A stretch of DNA of 64,000 bases from Pedobacter zeaxanthinifaciens (GCF_003313335.1 NZ_QMHP01000006.1:186001-250000), one strand, 5' to 3'. Positions 7,222-15,502 are shown, numbered from the stretch's first letter. The notes: a model not told the origin generated them from the letters alone. Numbers and translations are program-made.

Positions 7222-8286
7222 ATGTCGTTACTATATACTCCCATCCAAATAAAAAATCTAAGGTTAAAAAATAGAATAGTAGTTTCTCCAATGTGCCAGT
7301 ACTCGGCAGTAGATGGTTTTGCTAATCAATGGCATTTGGTACATCTAGGTAGCAGAGCTGTTGGAGGAGCCGGGCTAATCATTACAGAAGCTGCAGCGGT
7401 ATCGCCAGAAGGTAGAATTTCCATCGCTGATTTAGGGATTTGGAAAGATGAACATTTGCCCAAACTGCAAGAAATAGTGGATTTTGTACACCAAAACGAT
7501 GCCCTTATCGGTATTCAACTGGCACATGCTGGTCGTAAAGCTAGCTTCGATATCCCTTGGGAAACTCCTGCGCAACTAAGCGATGAAAATGGTGGCTGGC
7601 AACCTGTAGCGCCGTCGGCAATTCAATTTAATCCGAAAGATAAAATGCCTTTCGCTTTAGACAAAGCAGGTATTGAGAAGGTGAAAGCCGATTTTAAAGC
7701 AGCCGCAAAGAGGTCACTTGCTGCAGGGTTTGATGTGATAGAAATCCACGCTGCACATGGTTACCTTGTTCATCAGTTTTTGTCGCCGCTAAGCAACCAG
7801 CGTACTGATGAGTATGGTGGCTCGTTTGAAAATAGAATCAGGCTGCTTCTGGAAATTATCAGCGCAGTTCAAGAAGTATGGCCTTCTGATAAAGCACTTT
7901 TTGTACGTATTTCCGCTACCGATTGGGTACAAGGTGGCTGGGATGCGGCATCATCCGTTCGTTTAGCGCAAGTTTTGAAAAACCTTAACGTAGATTTGAT
8001 TGACACCTCCACAGGCGGTTTAGCCAGAGAGCAGGAAATTCCCGTGGGCCCAAATTATCAAGTTGAATTTGCCGCTGATATTAAAAAACAGGCTGGTATT
8101 TTAACGGGCGCTGTAGGTTTAATAACTGATGCTCAACAAGCCGAGGATATATTGCAACGCGGCGAAGCGGATTTGATTTTTATGGCCAGAGAGCTGCTGA
8201 GAAATCCATACTTTCCATTATCGGCAGCTGCTGAGCTTGGCGACGAAGCGCATTGGCCATCGCCTTATTTGAGAGCGAAGCCCTAA
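7222..8286 (+). CDS. Old Yellow Enzyme family NADH:flavin oxidoreductase (YqjM/NamA-like)
   Basis: A 354-residue FMN-dependent ene-reductase. It reduces activated C=C bonds of enones and other electrophiles using NAD(P)H. The TIM-barrel features are PMCQYSA, with C25 and Y27 placed as in the YqjM/xenobiotic-reductase subgroup, GLIITEAAAVSPEGR, IQLAHAGRKAS, the substrate-binding pair in EIHAAHGYLVHQFLSP (H..H), and NQRTDEYGGSFENR. The C-terminal FMN phosphate site is in FMARELLRNPYFP. The short barrel without extra iron-sulfur or second flavin domains separates it from 2,4-dienoyl-CoA reductase. The gene appears monocistronic. The physiological substrate is unknown; detoxification is the usual inference. 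Confidence 0.9.
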   Translation: MSLLYTPIQIKNLRLKNRIVVSPMCQYSAVDGFANQWHLVHLGSRAVGGAGLIITEAAAVSPEGRISIADLGIWKDEHLPKLQEIVDFVHQNDALIGIQLAHAGRKASFDIPWETPAQLSDENGGWQPVAPSAIQFNPKDKMPFALDKAGIEKVKADFKAAAKRSLAAGFDVIEIHAAHGYLVHQFLSPLSNQRTDEYGGSFENRIRLLLEIISAVQEVWPSDKALFVRISATDWVQGGWDAASSVRLAQVLKNLNVDLIDTSTGGLAREQEIPVGPNYQVEFAADIKKQAGILTGAVGLITDAQQAEDILQRGEADLIFMARELLRNPYFPLSAAAELGDEAHWPSPYLRAKP

Positions 8287-8374
8287 TATCCAACATAGTT
8301 GTACGTTAATTCGGCCGCTTTTTTTGTAAAGAACTAAGTTTTTTTATCTTTATGTGGCCAAATGATGTACATCT

Positions 8375-9190
8375 ATGCTAAATAAGGGTTTGATATTAAT
8401 CCTCTTCTGTTTCGTTCTCTCTTCCAGAACCGTTTTTGCGCAAACGCAAAAGATTACTAGTTTCTTTTTTGAAACAGACCTAAGTGTATTGGACGAACGA
8501 CAAAAAGAGGCCTTTAAGCAGTTTGTAAGCGAACTTGATACCAAAGAAATTACTTCTATTTCTATATTGGGTTATTGTGATGATAGAGGTAGAAAAGGCT
8601 ATAACGATACGCTTTCGGTAAAGCGAGCCAATTACATTAAGGCGTTGCTGGAAGAATTAGCCATTAACACTGATAAAGTGAAACTTTTAACGGGCAATGG
8701 GAAGGTCAACTTGGCAAATCCGCAAAATGTAATAGAGCAGCGAGCTTACAATAGAAGGGTGGATTTAGTAATTGGCTATGTGGCCAAAACACTTCATTCC
8801 AATGACAACATCCTGTCTGACACGCTTAAGGTTGGGGATAAAATTGTATTGGAAAATATCCTTTTTGAAAACAGCCGATCTGTTCTTTTACAAGAATCAA
8901 TCCCCGTGCTGGAAAGAATCACTAAAATTATCAAGGAAAAAAAACAATATAACATTGCCATATTAGGGCATATCTGCTGTAATCCTCCCGGTAGGGATGT
9001 AAAAGATTTCGAAACGGGCGAATACAACCTCTCTCAAGCTAGGGCAAAAATCATTTACGATTACCTGATTTACAAAGGTGTGGATCCTAAACGGCTTAGC
9101 TACAAAGGAATGATGGCCAATTTTCCATTAGGCAAAGGTGAAAAAGCAGATAGGCGTGTGGAGCTTCAAATTACCGGCATCAATAAGTAA
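8375..9190 (+). CDS. Exported protein with two tandem OmpA-like domains
   Basis: A 271-residue protein with a signal peptide (about 1-22, ending VFAQ) followed by two OmpA_C-like domains, not the usual one. Domain 1, about residues 27-135, keeps the peptidoglycan-binding pattern GYCDDRGRKGYNDTLSVKRA. Domain 2, about 150-270, starts FENSRSVL and keeps LSQARAKIIYDYL and RRVEL, but its ligand loop is changed to GHICCNPPGRD with a cysteine pair and no clear aspartate. There is no beta-barrel and no lipobox. It is probably periplasmic and bound to peptidoglycan by domain 1. It appears monocistronic. The tandem layout is seen directly; the role is inferred. Confidence 0.82.
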   Translation: MLNKGLILILFCFVLSSRTVFAQTQKITSFFFETDLSVLDERQKEAFKQFVSELDTKEITSISILGYCDDRGRKGYNDTLSVKRANYIKALLEELAINTDKVKLLTGNGKVNLANPQNVIEQRAYNRRVDLVIGYVAKTLHSNDNILSDTLKVGDKIVLENILFENSRSVLLQESIPVLERITKIIKEKKQYNIAILGHICCNPPGRDVKDFETGEYNLSQARAKIIYDYLIYKGVDPKRLSYKGMMANFPLGKGEKADRRVELQITGINK

Positions 9191-9356
9191 GCAATCTTAA
9201 ATAAACGGCTCTCCGTCGTGGCATAACCTTGTAATCTTTCTGTTAAATTTTTTGCCTATTAAAACCTTTTGCTGCACTTCAAGTTATTTTGTGCAATGCT
9301 GGAGTTGTATAAAAGGCGTTTTTAATTTTTACTTTTGATCCTAAAATTATAATTAC

Positions 9357-9662
9357 ATGTTCGATAAATTAATGGCTGCGCAAGGCAAAGCCGAAGAAAT
9401 CAAAAAAAGATTGGATAGTGTTTCCGTTTTTGGCGAAGTAGAAGGTGGTGCAATTAAGGTAACCGCAACAGCTAACAAGGCAATCACAAACATTGAAATA
9501 GCAGATGAGTTTTATGAGCAGGCCGACAAGGAGGAGTTGGAAGAGCTATTACAGGCAGCCGTAAATAAAGCTTTGGCACAAGCCGACCAAGTAAGTGCAA
9601 CAGAGATGCAATCGGCAGCTAAGGATATGCTTGGTGGTTTCGGTGGTTTGTTTGGTGGATAA
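9357..9662 (+). CDS. YbaB/EbfC nucleoid-associated protein
   Basis: A 101-residue DNA-binding protein of the YbaB/EbfC family, which forms a tweezer-like dimer on DNA. Seen: N-terminal helix MFDKLMAAQGKAEEIKKRL, the beta segment GAIKVTATANKAITNIEI, and the long helix with AAVNKALAQADQVSATEM, ending in a Gly-rich tail (GGFGGLFGG), all typical. In many bacteria the gene lies beside dnaX-recR; here it sits 38 bp before a UPF0173 hydrolase. A TACTTTTG -7-like box lies upstream near 9330-9340, with a poor -33 element. Confidence 0.9.
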   Translation: MFDKLMAAQGKAEEIKKRLDSVSVFGEVEGGAIKVTATANKAITNIEIADEFYEQADKEELEELLQAAVNKALAQADQVSATEMQSAAKDMLGGFGGLFGG

Positions 9663-9700
9663 GTAAAGTATCAAGTTATAAGTTAATTTAAATCTTGAAG

Positions 9701-10381
9701 ATGAAATACACATATTTTGGACAATCATGTTTCTTGCTAGAAACAGCTACGGTGAAACTTTTATTTGATCCTTTTATTAAAGGAAACCCCTTAGCTAAAG
9801 ACGTTGACATAGAAAAAATTGAAGCCGATTATATTTTGGTAAGTCATGGCCACGGCGACCATGTAGCTGATTTGGTAGAGATTGCAAAAAGAACAGGCGC
9901 TAAGGTAATTTGCATGCCCGAAATTGCTGCTTGGTTGCAAAATCAAGGGGTAACCAATATCCACGAAATGAACATTGGTAAGTTCAAATTTGATTTCGGC
10001 TCGGTAAGAATGGTAACGGCAACCCACTCAAGTAGCCTTCCAGATGGCTCTTATGGAGGTAATCCTGCGGGCTATGTGTTGGATATAGATGGCAAACAAA
10101 TTTATTTCGCAGGAGATACCGGCTTAACGCTAGATATGAAACTATTAGCGGAGCTTTATCAATTGGAATATGCCATTATGCCTATCGGTGGCAATTATAC
10201 CATGGATGCTGAAGACGCAACCATTGCTGCCGATTATGTAAACTGCCATAAAGTAATTGGTGTACATTACGATTCGTTCCCGGTAATTGCCATTGATAAA
10301 TATACGGCTACCGAGATTTTTAAGAGAGCACAAAAACAATTGCTTTTACCTGAAATTGGCGAAACAATTGAATTAGCGTAA
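9701..10381 (+). CDS. UPF0173 metallo-beta-lactamase-fold hydrolase (YtkL-like)
   Basis: A 226-residue MBL-fold hydrolase. Metal motif VSHGHGDHVAD near residues 48-58 (HxHxDH), then THSSS, the AGDT motif near 130, and GVHYDSFP near the end supply the ligands of a binuclear metal site. The family is UPF0173 (L-ascorbate lactonase UlaG relatives); substrates are unknown. I place the start at the ATG 9701 (MKYTYFGQSC), because the TTG two codons upstream lies in the ribosome binding segment. It follows YbaB by 38 bp and is probably co-transcribed. A convergent terminator hairpin follows at 10393-10424. Confidence 0.88.
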   Translation: MKYTYFGQSCFLLETATVKLLFDPFIKGNPLAKDVDIEKIEADYILVSHGHGDHVADLVEIAKRTGAKVICMPEIAAWLQNQGVTNIHEMNIGKFKFDFGSVRMVTATHSSSLPDGSYGGNPAGYVLDIDGKQIYFAGDTGLTLDMKLLAELYQLEYAIMPIGGNYTMDAEDATIAADYVNCHKVIGVHYDSFPVIAIDKYTATEIFKRAQKQLLLPEIGETIELA

Positions 10382-10392
10382 TGAGATGTAGC

Positions 10393-10424
10393 ATACATAC
10401 GAAGATGAAAACCTTCGTATGTAT
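10393..10424. terminator. Bidirectional terminator hairpin between convergent genes
   Basis: A perfect 12-bp stem, ATACATACGAAG (10393-10404) with CTTCGTATGTAT (10413-10424), closes an 8-base loop. It lies between the convergent UPF0173 gene and the small secreted-protein gene. Flanking T-runs are weak, so termination efficiency is uncertain. Confidence 0.65.
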
Positions 10425-10435
10425 TTGCTGAAAAA

Positions 10436-10747
10436 TTAGTTTTTCTTTTTGGCCACTGCCTTGTTGGCTTTGTATCGCATATCTGCGGTGCCATCTTTTT
10501 TCGTTGGTCCTGCTACAACAGTTTTAACGTCCTTGTTTTCCTTGTAACGCATGTCTGGCGTACCGTCTGCTTTTAGTTTGGCTGCGGTAGTTTGTGCTTT
10601 CGCTTCAACTTTTTTAGCCTCCGTTTTAGCGGCAGCCGCAACTTTTTTAGGCGCTTGTTTTACCGAGGTTACACTAGGAGTGGTTTGAGCAAAGGTTGTG
10701 CTTAAGCCCAATAAGGCTATAGCAAATAGGTTGAAAAGTTTTTTCAT
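10436..10747 (-). CDS. Small exported Lys/Ala-rich protein with a duplicated DGT-DMRYK motif
   Basis: A 103-residue protein with a clear signal peptide (MKKLFNLFAIALLGLSTTFAQ). The mature part is a low-complexity Ala/Lys stretch (about residues 30-60), then two copies of a 14-residue motif: KADGTPDMRYKENK (about 59-72) and KKDGTADMRYKANK (about 82-95). No catalytic residues are seen. The basic, repetitive composition suggests binding to a polyanion or the cell wall, but that is a guess. Its -7 region is not obvious. I do not recognise a named family. Confidence 0.75.
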   Translation of the reverse strand: MKKLFNLFAIALLGLSTTFAQTTPSVTSVKQAPKKVAAAAKTEAKKVEAKAQTTAAKLKADGTPDMRYKENKDVKTVVAGPTKKDGTADMRYKANKAVAKKKN

Positions 10748-10817
10748 TGGTATTTGATATTTGTTTGGACTAAAAACGACGTTTTAACCCAATTATTATA
10801 TCGCCTTGATAAAAGCT

Positions 10818-11693
10818 TTAACGTAATTTGAACTTAATAGGGATATTGTATTTAATGTTAACAACCTCTCCAAACATTTTTCCTGGAATCCAATTTCTCG
10901 ACATGGAAAGCACCCTCATCGCTTCTTCGCCAAGTTCTTCATTTGGTGCCGAAATTACACTAACATCTTCTACGGTGCCGTCCTTTTTAACGGTGAAACT
11001 TAACTTAACCGTACCTTCTATCCGCTCTCTTGCCGAGGTGCGTGGATATTGTATTTTAGTGCCCAAAAAGTTGTAGAACTCAGTTAATCCCCCTTCATAG
11101 CTCGGTAAAGTAAACAAGTCCTCGTATTTAGCAGGCTCGCCATTTTTATGAAAATAGCTAGATTTTTCTTTTTTGCCATAAACATCGTAGTTTTCCTCTC
11201 CTGCTAATTTGCCATCCTCATAAAACAGTTTCCACAAGCCTATTTTACGGCCATTTTCATAGCTGCCTTGTTCTTTTATTTGTTGCCCATCCCAGTACTC
11301 TGCAAAACTGCCGTCCAATTTTCCATAATAAAAGTTTTCAGACTTTTTAAGACTCCCGTCCTTAACATAAGTAAGCCACTCTCCATTTTTATGGCCTTTA
11401 TCGTACATTCCCTTGCTCTGAGTTTTTCCGCCAATATAGCGGGCGTATTCCCCTTTTCTTACTTTCAGGTCTTTGTCTTCAAAGTTGATCAGCTCCTGTG
11501 CTACATTTTTTTTATCGTAAAAAGTAACCTGATAAAGCTCGCCAACTTTTTTAACAACTGGCGTCCATTTTGACCGTACGGGGTCTTTGGTATACATTGG
11601 GCTGTTGTAAACCAAAGTGGTGTCTTGTTTTGAGTTTTGGCAAAATGCAATTTTAGTAAGGGCAATTAAAAATATAAAGGCGAGTTTTTTCAT
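10818..11693 (-). CDS. Exported MORN-repeat protein with C-terminal TonB domain
   Basis: A 291-residue protein. It has a signal peptide (about 1-18), then at least four MORN-like repeats between about residues 78 and 165 (GEYARYIGG, GEWLTYVKDG, GSFAEYWDG, GLWKLFYEDG). A TonB C-terminal domain follows from about 215 (YPRTSARERIEGTVKLSF to the end), including the hallmark G-T-V and W-I-P-G elements. There is no N-terminal membrane anchor of the classical TonB kind, so it may be a periplasmic adaptor and not an energised TonB. It lies 70 bp upstream of the small secreted protein, in the same direction. This architecture recurs in Bacteroidota; the function is unknown. Confidence 0.8.
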   Translation of the reverse strand: MKKLAFIFLIALTKIAFCQNSKQDTTLVYNSPMYTKDPVRSKWTPVVKKVGELYQVTFYDKKNVAQELINFEDKDLKVRKGEYARYIGGKTQSKGMYDKGHKNGEWLTYVKDGSLKKSENFYYGKLDGSFAEYWDGQQIKEQGSYENGRKIGLWKLFYEDGKLAGEENYDVYGKKEKSSYFHKNGEPAKYEDLFTLPSYEGGLTEFYNFLGTKIQYPRTSARERIEGTVKLSFTVKKDGTVEDVSVISAPNEELGEEAMRVLSMSRNWIPGKMFGEVVNIKYNIPIKFKLR

Positions 11694-11923
11694 GATTTTA
11701 ATAGAGCTGATTTTATAGCGTTAATTTTTAAATGTAATTATACATTATTTAGAGTTAAAAGTATTTGATTTTCCATAAAGCAAAGAAGATTATCAGGCCT
11801 TTTTAAATCAACTAATGATGGATAGCTGTGTTGTTGCTCATTTCATTAGGATTTTCGGCCATAACCTCTCCATTCTATTTAACACAAATTTGTTATGTTT
11901 GCATAGTATTGTTTTTAAAGTAT

Positions 11924-11931
11924 TATCTTTG
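11924..11931 (+). promoter_or_regulatory. -7 box of the acyl-CoA dehydrogenase promoter
   Basis: TATCTTTG matches the Bacteroidota sigma-A -7 consensus TAnnTTTG, 25 bp before the ATG. A TTG lies 22 bp further upstream, slightly more distant than ideal. Confidence 0.5.
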
Positions 11932-11956
11932 GTGCAACCAAAAATAACCCTGAATT

Positions 11957-13096
11957 ATGCATTTCGAATTAAGCGAAGAACAGCAAATGATTAGGCAAGC
12001 CGCCCGAGATTTTGCCCAAACCGAATTAAAACCAGGTGTAATAGAAAGAGACGAACACCAAAAATTCCCGGCTGAGCAAGTAAAAAAACTTGGTGAGCTA
12101 GGCTTCCTGGGAATGATGGTTGATCCAAAATACAATGGTGGCGGCATGGACACGGTATCTTACGTGTTGGTAATGGAAGAACTTTCCAAAATTGATGCCT
12201 CGGCTTCGGTAGTGGTTTCTGTAAACAACTCTTTGGTATGTTACGGTTTGGAGCAGTATGGAACCGAAGAACAGAAAGAAAAATATTTGAAACCGCTGGC
12301 CGCCGGCGAAAAAATCGGAGCCTTTTGTTTATCAGAACCTGAAGCAGGCTCAGATGCTACCTCGCAACATACAACCGCCGAAGATAAAGGTGATTACTAC
12401 CTGCTAAATGGTACTAAAAACTGGATTACAAACGGTGGCACTGCAAGCACTTACTTGGTAATTGCCCAAACACATAAGGAACTTAAGCACAAAGGAATTA
12501 ACGTATTTATTGTAGAGAAGGGAACGCCTGGTTTTACTATAGGTCCAAAAGAAAATAAGTTAGGTATTAGAGGGTCTGATACACACTCGTTAATGTTTAA
12601 CGATGTGAAAGTGCCTAAAGAAAATCGCATTGGCGAAGACGGCTTTGGATTTAAATTCGCCATGAAAACTTTAGAAGGCGGGCGTATTGGTATTGCAGCG
12701 CAGGCGCTGGGAATAGCTTCGGGAGCTTACGAGTTGGCATTAGCCTATGCACAAGAACGCAAAGCTTTCGGAAAACCAATTGCAGATCATCAAGCTATTG
12801 CATTTAAACTAGCTGATATGGCTACTCAAATTGAGGCTGCCAGATTGTTGGTGCATAAAGCGGCTTGGTTAAAAGATCAAGGACTACCTTACACGTTAGA
12901 AGGATCAATGGCCAAACTTTTCGCAAGTAAAGTAGCAATGGATGTAACCGTTGAAGCGGTGCAAATACATGGTGGCTACGGTTTCGTTAAAGAATATCAC
13001 GTAGAACGATTAATGCGTGATGCCAAAATTACCCAGATTTACGAGGGAACCTCAGAAATACAAAAACTAGTGATTAGCAGAAGTATTTTGGGATAG
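11957..13096 (+). CDS. Acyl-CoA dehydrogenase
   Basis: A 379-residue FAD-dependent acyl-CoA dehydrogenase that introduces the alpha-beta double bond in fatty or branched acyl-CoAs, passing electrons to ETF. Seen: AFCLSEPEAGSDA near 123-135 (flavin site), WITNGG near 155-160, GIRGSDTH, the RKAFG motif near 269, and the catalytic base E363 in IYEGTSEIQ. Glu at that position is the short/medium-chain arrangement, not the isovaleryl one. Length is standard. A terminator and a 94-bp tandem repeat follow. The likely role is beta-oxidation or branched-chain amino acid breakdown; chain specificity cannot be read from sequence. Confidence 0.93.
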   Translation: MHFELSEEQQMIRQAARDFAQTELKPGVIERDEHQKFPAEQVKKLGELGFLGMMVDPKYNGGGMDTVSYVLVMEELSKIDASASVVVSVNNSLVCYGLEQYGTEEQKEKYLKPLAAGEKIGAFCLSEPEAGSDATSQHTTAEDKGDYYLLNGTKNWITNGGTASTYLVIAQTHKELKHKGINVFIVEKGTPGFTIGPKENKLGIRGSDTHSLMFNDVKVPKENRIGEDGFGFKFAMKTLEGGRIGIAAQALGIASGAYELALAYAQERKAFGKPIADHQAIAFKLADMATQIEAARLLVHKAAWLKDQGLPYTLEGSMAKLFASKVAMDVTVEAVQIHGGYGFVKEYHVERLMRDAKITQIYEGTSEIQKLVISRSILG

Positions 13097-13103
13097 CTAT
13101 TAC

Positions 13104-13150
13104 CACCTTAGACACCTTAGAATAATTAAAAAACTCAGGTGTCTAAGGTG
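13104..13150 (+). terminator. Terminator-like hairpin after acyl-CoA dehydrogenase
   Basis: CACCTTAGACACCT (13104-13117) pairs perfectly with AGGTGTCTAAGGTG (13137-13150) over 14 bp, starting 8 bp after the stop codon. The right arm is also the start of a tandem repeat that reaches 13360, so copies of the arm recur at 13231 and (degenerate) 13326. Confidence 0.65.
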
Positions 13151-13360
13151 TTTCAAAAAAAGCCGCTACGAAATACAACTAGTCTGATTTTAGCATCTTA
13201 CACCCATATACAGTTAGTCTAATCGAACTCAGGTGTCTAAGGTGGTTCAAAAAATTGCCACTACGAAATGCAACTAGTCTGATTTTAGCAACTTACACCC
13301 ATATACAGTTAGTCTAATCGAACTCAGGTGTCCAAGATGTTTCAAAAAATTGCCGCCACC
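13132..13360. repeat. 94-95-bp tandem repeat, about 2.4 copies
   Basis: Copies start at 13132, 13226 and 13321; the third breaks off after about 40 bp. Copies 1 and 2 differ at only a few positions. Each begins AACTCAGGTGTCTAAGGTG and contains AACTAGTCTGATTTTAGC and TACAGTTAGTCTAATCG. The block fills the space between the convergent acyl-CoA dehydrogenase and holin-like genes. There are no unique spacers, so it is not CRISPR, and there is no convincing coding frame. Confidence 0.9.
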
Positions 13361-13389
13361 AAAGCCTATCTTATATCCCAAAAGCTTCA

Positions 13390-13740
13390 TTACGACTTCT
13401 CTACACCAAAAGCGGCATCAAGTATTACCTTAATAACCGTTACCACGATAGCTAATACCGCTGCAGATAAAAAGCCTGAGGTGTTAAACCCGCTCATCCA
13501 GCTATCTACCAATAAAATCATCAATACTGAAATGATGAACGAAACCAGTCCCAAGGTTAAAAAGTTGAGTGGAAAAGTAAATATCCTCAACACCAAGCCA
13601 ATGGTAGAGTTAACTACCGCAATTAAAATTGCTGCCAACAGTGCGCTACCATAACCGTCAACGCTAACGCCCGGAACTAAGAAAGCACCTAGCATCACTG
13701 CTAAGCCCATCAACAAAACTTCTAAAATTATCTTAATCAT
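13390..13740 (-). CDS. Phage-holin-family IV-type small membrane protein
   Basis: A 116-residue protein with four hydrophobic segments, matching the family called mycobacterial 4-TMS phage holin (PF04020-like; GFLVPG-V-DGY and ALLAAILIAVVNSTIGLVLR are typical). Despite the name it is a common chromosomal protein with no demonstrated lysis role. No other phage gene is nearby. It is convergent with acyl-CoA dehydrogenase and divergent from the lipoprotein gene at 13755 (14 bp apart). Confidence 0.8.
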   Translation of the reverse strand: MIKIILEVLLMGLAVMLGAFLVPGVSVDGYGSALLAAILIAVVNSTIGLVLRIFTFPLNFLTLGLVSFIISVLMILLVDSWMSGFNTSGFLSAAVLAIVVTVIKVILDAAFGVEKS

Positions 13741-13754
13741 TGTAACTTAGTTAA

Positions 13755-14171
13755 ATGTTTAACAAAATAACATTTTTACTTTGTTGTTGTTTCTTTTTCA
13801 GCGCTTGTTTTTTGAAAAGTGATTCAGCTCTGCAAATTAATTTTTCATCCGATAGCACCAAAATAGTGATTAGCGGTGTTGAGGAAGCTAATCTTTATCA
13901 ACTTAAAAACAAATTAGATAACGATAGTTTGAGCCGTAGCTTGGTAAGCGTGGCGGAGCTTGCCGATGACACAGGTACAGATCGCATTGTGCAAGGAAAG
14001 CTAATGGTTGATAAAAAGGCGGTTTATTTTTTGCCCGAGCAGGCTTTCAGGAAAGGACACACTTATGCCGTCAGTACAGTTTTAAATGCTAGCTTTGCTA
14101 CTAAGGTAGACATCTTAAAGTCTGATGTGGGGCATGCAGTGAAGCCGCAAGAAAAAATACTGAAGAGATAG
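13755..14171 (+). CDS. Hypothetical lipoprotein
   Basis: A 138-residue protein. The N-terminus is a hydrophobic signal with FFFSAC, so C18 is a possible lipidation site. The rest is a single small domain without recognisable motifs (LQINFSSDSTKIVISG... VYFLPEQAFRKGHTYAV), which reads as a beta-rich extracellular module. It begins 14 bp from the divergent holin-like gene and ends 28 bp before the MFS gene, so it is probably in an operon with it. I do not recognise the family. Confidence 0.7.
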   Translation: MFNKITFLLCCCFFFSACFLKSDSALQINFSSDSTKIVISGVEEANLYQLKNKLDNDSLSRSLVSVAELADDTGTDRIVQGKLMVDKKAVYFLPEQAFRKGHTYAVSTVLNASFATKVDILKSDVGHAVKPQEKILKR

Positions 14172-14199
14172 TTTGAAGCCTAATAATTTTAACCAAACA

Positions 14200-15453
14200 A
14201 TGAATTCCGAACCTACAGCTAGTTTTTCAGGCTATCAAAAGCTTGTGATTTTCTTGCTCGCAATAACGCAGTTTACCGTAATTTTAGATTTTATGGTGAT
14301 GTCGCCATTAGGTGATATGCTGATGAAATCACTGAGCTTAACGCCTTCCGATTTTGGGATAACCGTTTCAGCATACGCTTTTAGCGCCGGTACCTCTGGG
14401 TTGCTTACAGCTGGTTTTGCAGATAAATTTGACAGAAAGAAGTTGTTGCTATTTTTTTACCTGGGGTTTATTTTGGGTACCGCTTGTTGCGGCTTGGCAC
14501 ACACTTATACCCAACTGGTGATTGCCCGTATCGTTACCGGACTCTTCGGTGGTGTAATCAGCTCCATATCAATGGCCATCATCACCGATTTATTTGGTCT
14601 GCAACAACGCGGCCGGGTAATGGGCTTTATACAAATGGGCTTTGGCGCTAGTCAGGTTTTGGGCGTGCCCATTGGGTTGTATTTAGCCAATATTTGGGGT
14701 TGGGAAGCACCATTTTGGTTGGTTGTAGCTATTGCTTTGGTTATAGCGGTATTAATTATGGCCAAATTAAAGCCCATCAATCAGCATTTGCTCATACAAA
14801 GAGAAAAAACTGCGGTAGCTCATTTGTGGCACACCGTAAAGTTAAAAAAACACCGTATTGGCTTTACCTCTACAGCTCTGTTATCTATCGGTGGATTTAT
14901 GATGATGCCTTTTGGCAGTGCATTCGCCATTAATAACCTCGGTATCACCGAAAGTCAACTTCCACTACTTTTCATGATTTCGGGACTGAGTTCACTATTG
15001 ATATTGCCCATGATTGGGAAACTGAGCGATAAGGTGAGCAAGTTTAAAATATTTGCTTCAGCCTCTGTTTGGATGATGCTGATGTGCGTAATTTATACCA
15101 ACCTATCGGTAACTCCATTTTTTATTGTCGTTATACTTAATATTTTAATGATGATGGGCATCATGAGCAGAATGATACCATCGCAAGCATTAACCAGCGC
15201 AATTCCAGAGCCGCAAGATCGTGGGGCGTTCATGAGTATCAATTCCTCACTTCAACAAATTGCTGGAGGCGTTGCCGCAGCGGTATCTGGCTTAATTGTG
15301 TCCCAGCCCGGTAAAGGGCAGCCATTACAGCATTACGATGTTGTTGCATACGTAATTGTAGGAATTACCATCATCAGCATCTTCCTGATGTTAAGGGTAA
15401 GTAAGCTAGTTTTATCTAAAGAGAGCGGCCAACCAGCAATAACATCTACGTAG
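14200..15453 (+). CDS. MFS transporter (drug/arabinose exporter-like)
   Basis: A 417-residue permease with about 12 membrane helices. MFS motif A appears as GFADKFDRKKLL near 73-84. The first helix carries LDFMVMSPLGD (motif D1-like), and GFIQMGFGASQVLG near 149-162 is motif C-like. The central cytoplasmic loop runs about residues 190-215. I use the ATG at 14200, because the TTG nine codons upstream only extends the frame. The substrate is unknown; sugar efflux and multidrug efflux families share these motifs. It follows the small lipoprotein gene at 28 bp. Confidence 0.85.
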   Translation: MNSEPTASFSGYQKLVIFLLAITQFTVILDFMVMSPLGDMLMKSLSLTPSDFGITVSAYAFSAGTSGLLTAGFADKFDRKKLLLFFYLGFILGTACCGLAHTYTQLVIARIVTGLFGGVISSISMAIITDLFGLQQRGRVMGFIQMGFGASQVLGVPIGLYLANIWGWEAPFWLVVAIALVIAVLIMAKLKPINQHLLIQREKTAVAHLWHTVKLKKHRIGFTSTALLSIGGFMMMPFGSAFAINNLGITESQLPLLFMISGLSSLLILPMIGKLSDKVSKFKIFASASVWMMLMCVIYTNLSVTPFFIVVILNILMMMGIMSRMIPSQALTSAIPEPQDRGAFMSINSSLQQIAGGVAAAVSGLIVSQPGKGQPLQHYDVVAYVIVGITIISIFLMLRVSKLVLSKESGQPAITST

Positions 15454-15502
15454 ATTAATAAAAAGCGATCAATTTAATTACAAAACCATCTAAATTTTAA
15501 CA

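Noticed and set aside
13132..13360. Possible CRISPR array
   Set aside because: Copies are head-to-tail with no unique spacers between them, the unit (94-95 bp) is too long, and no cas gene is present.
13328..13654. Rightward open frame of 108 codons across the tandem repeat and the holin-like gene
   Set aside because: It starts inside the repeat and is antisense to the holin-like gene; composition does not look coding.
13390..13740. Prophage remnant, from the phage holin family label
   Set aside because: No integrase, terminase, capsid, lysin or att-like repeats nearby; this family is common on chromosomes.
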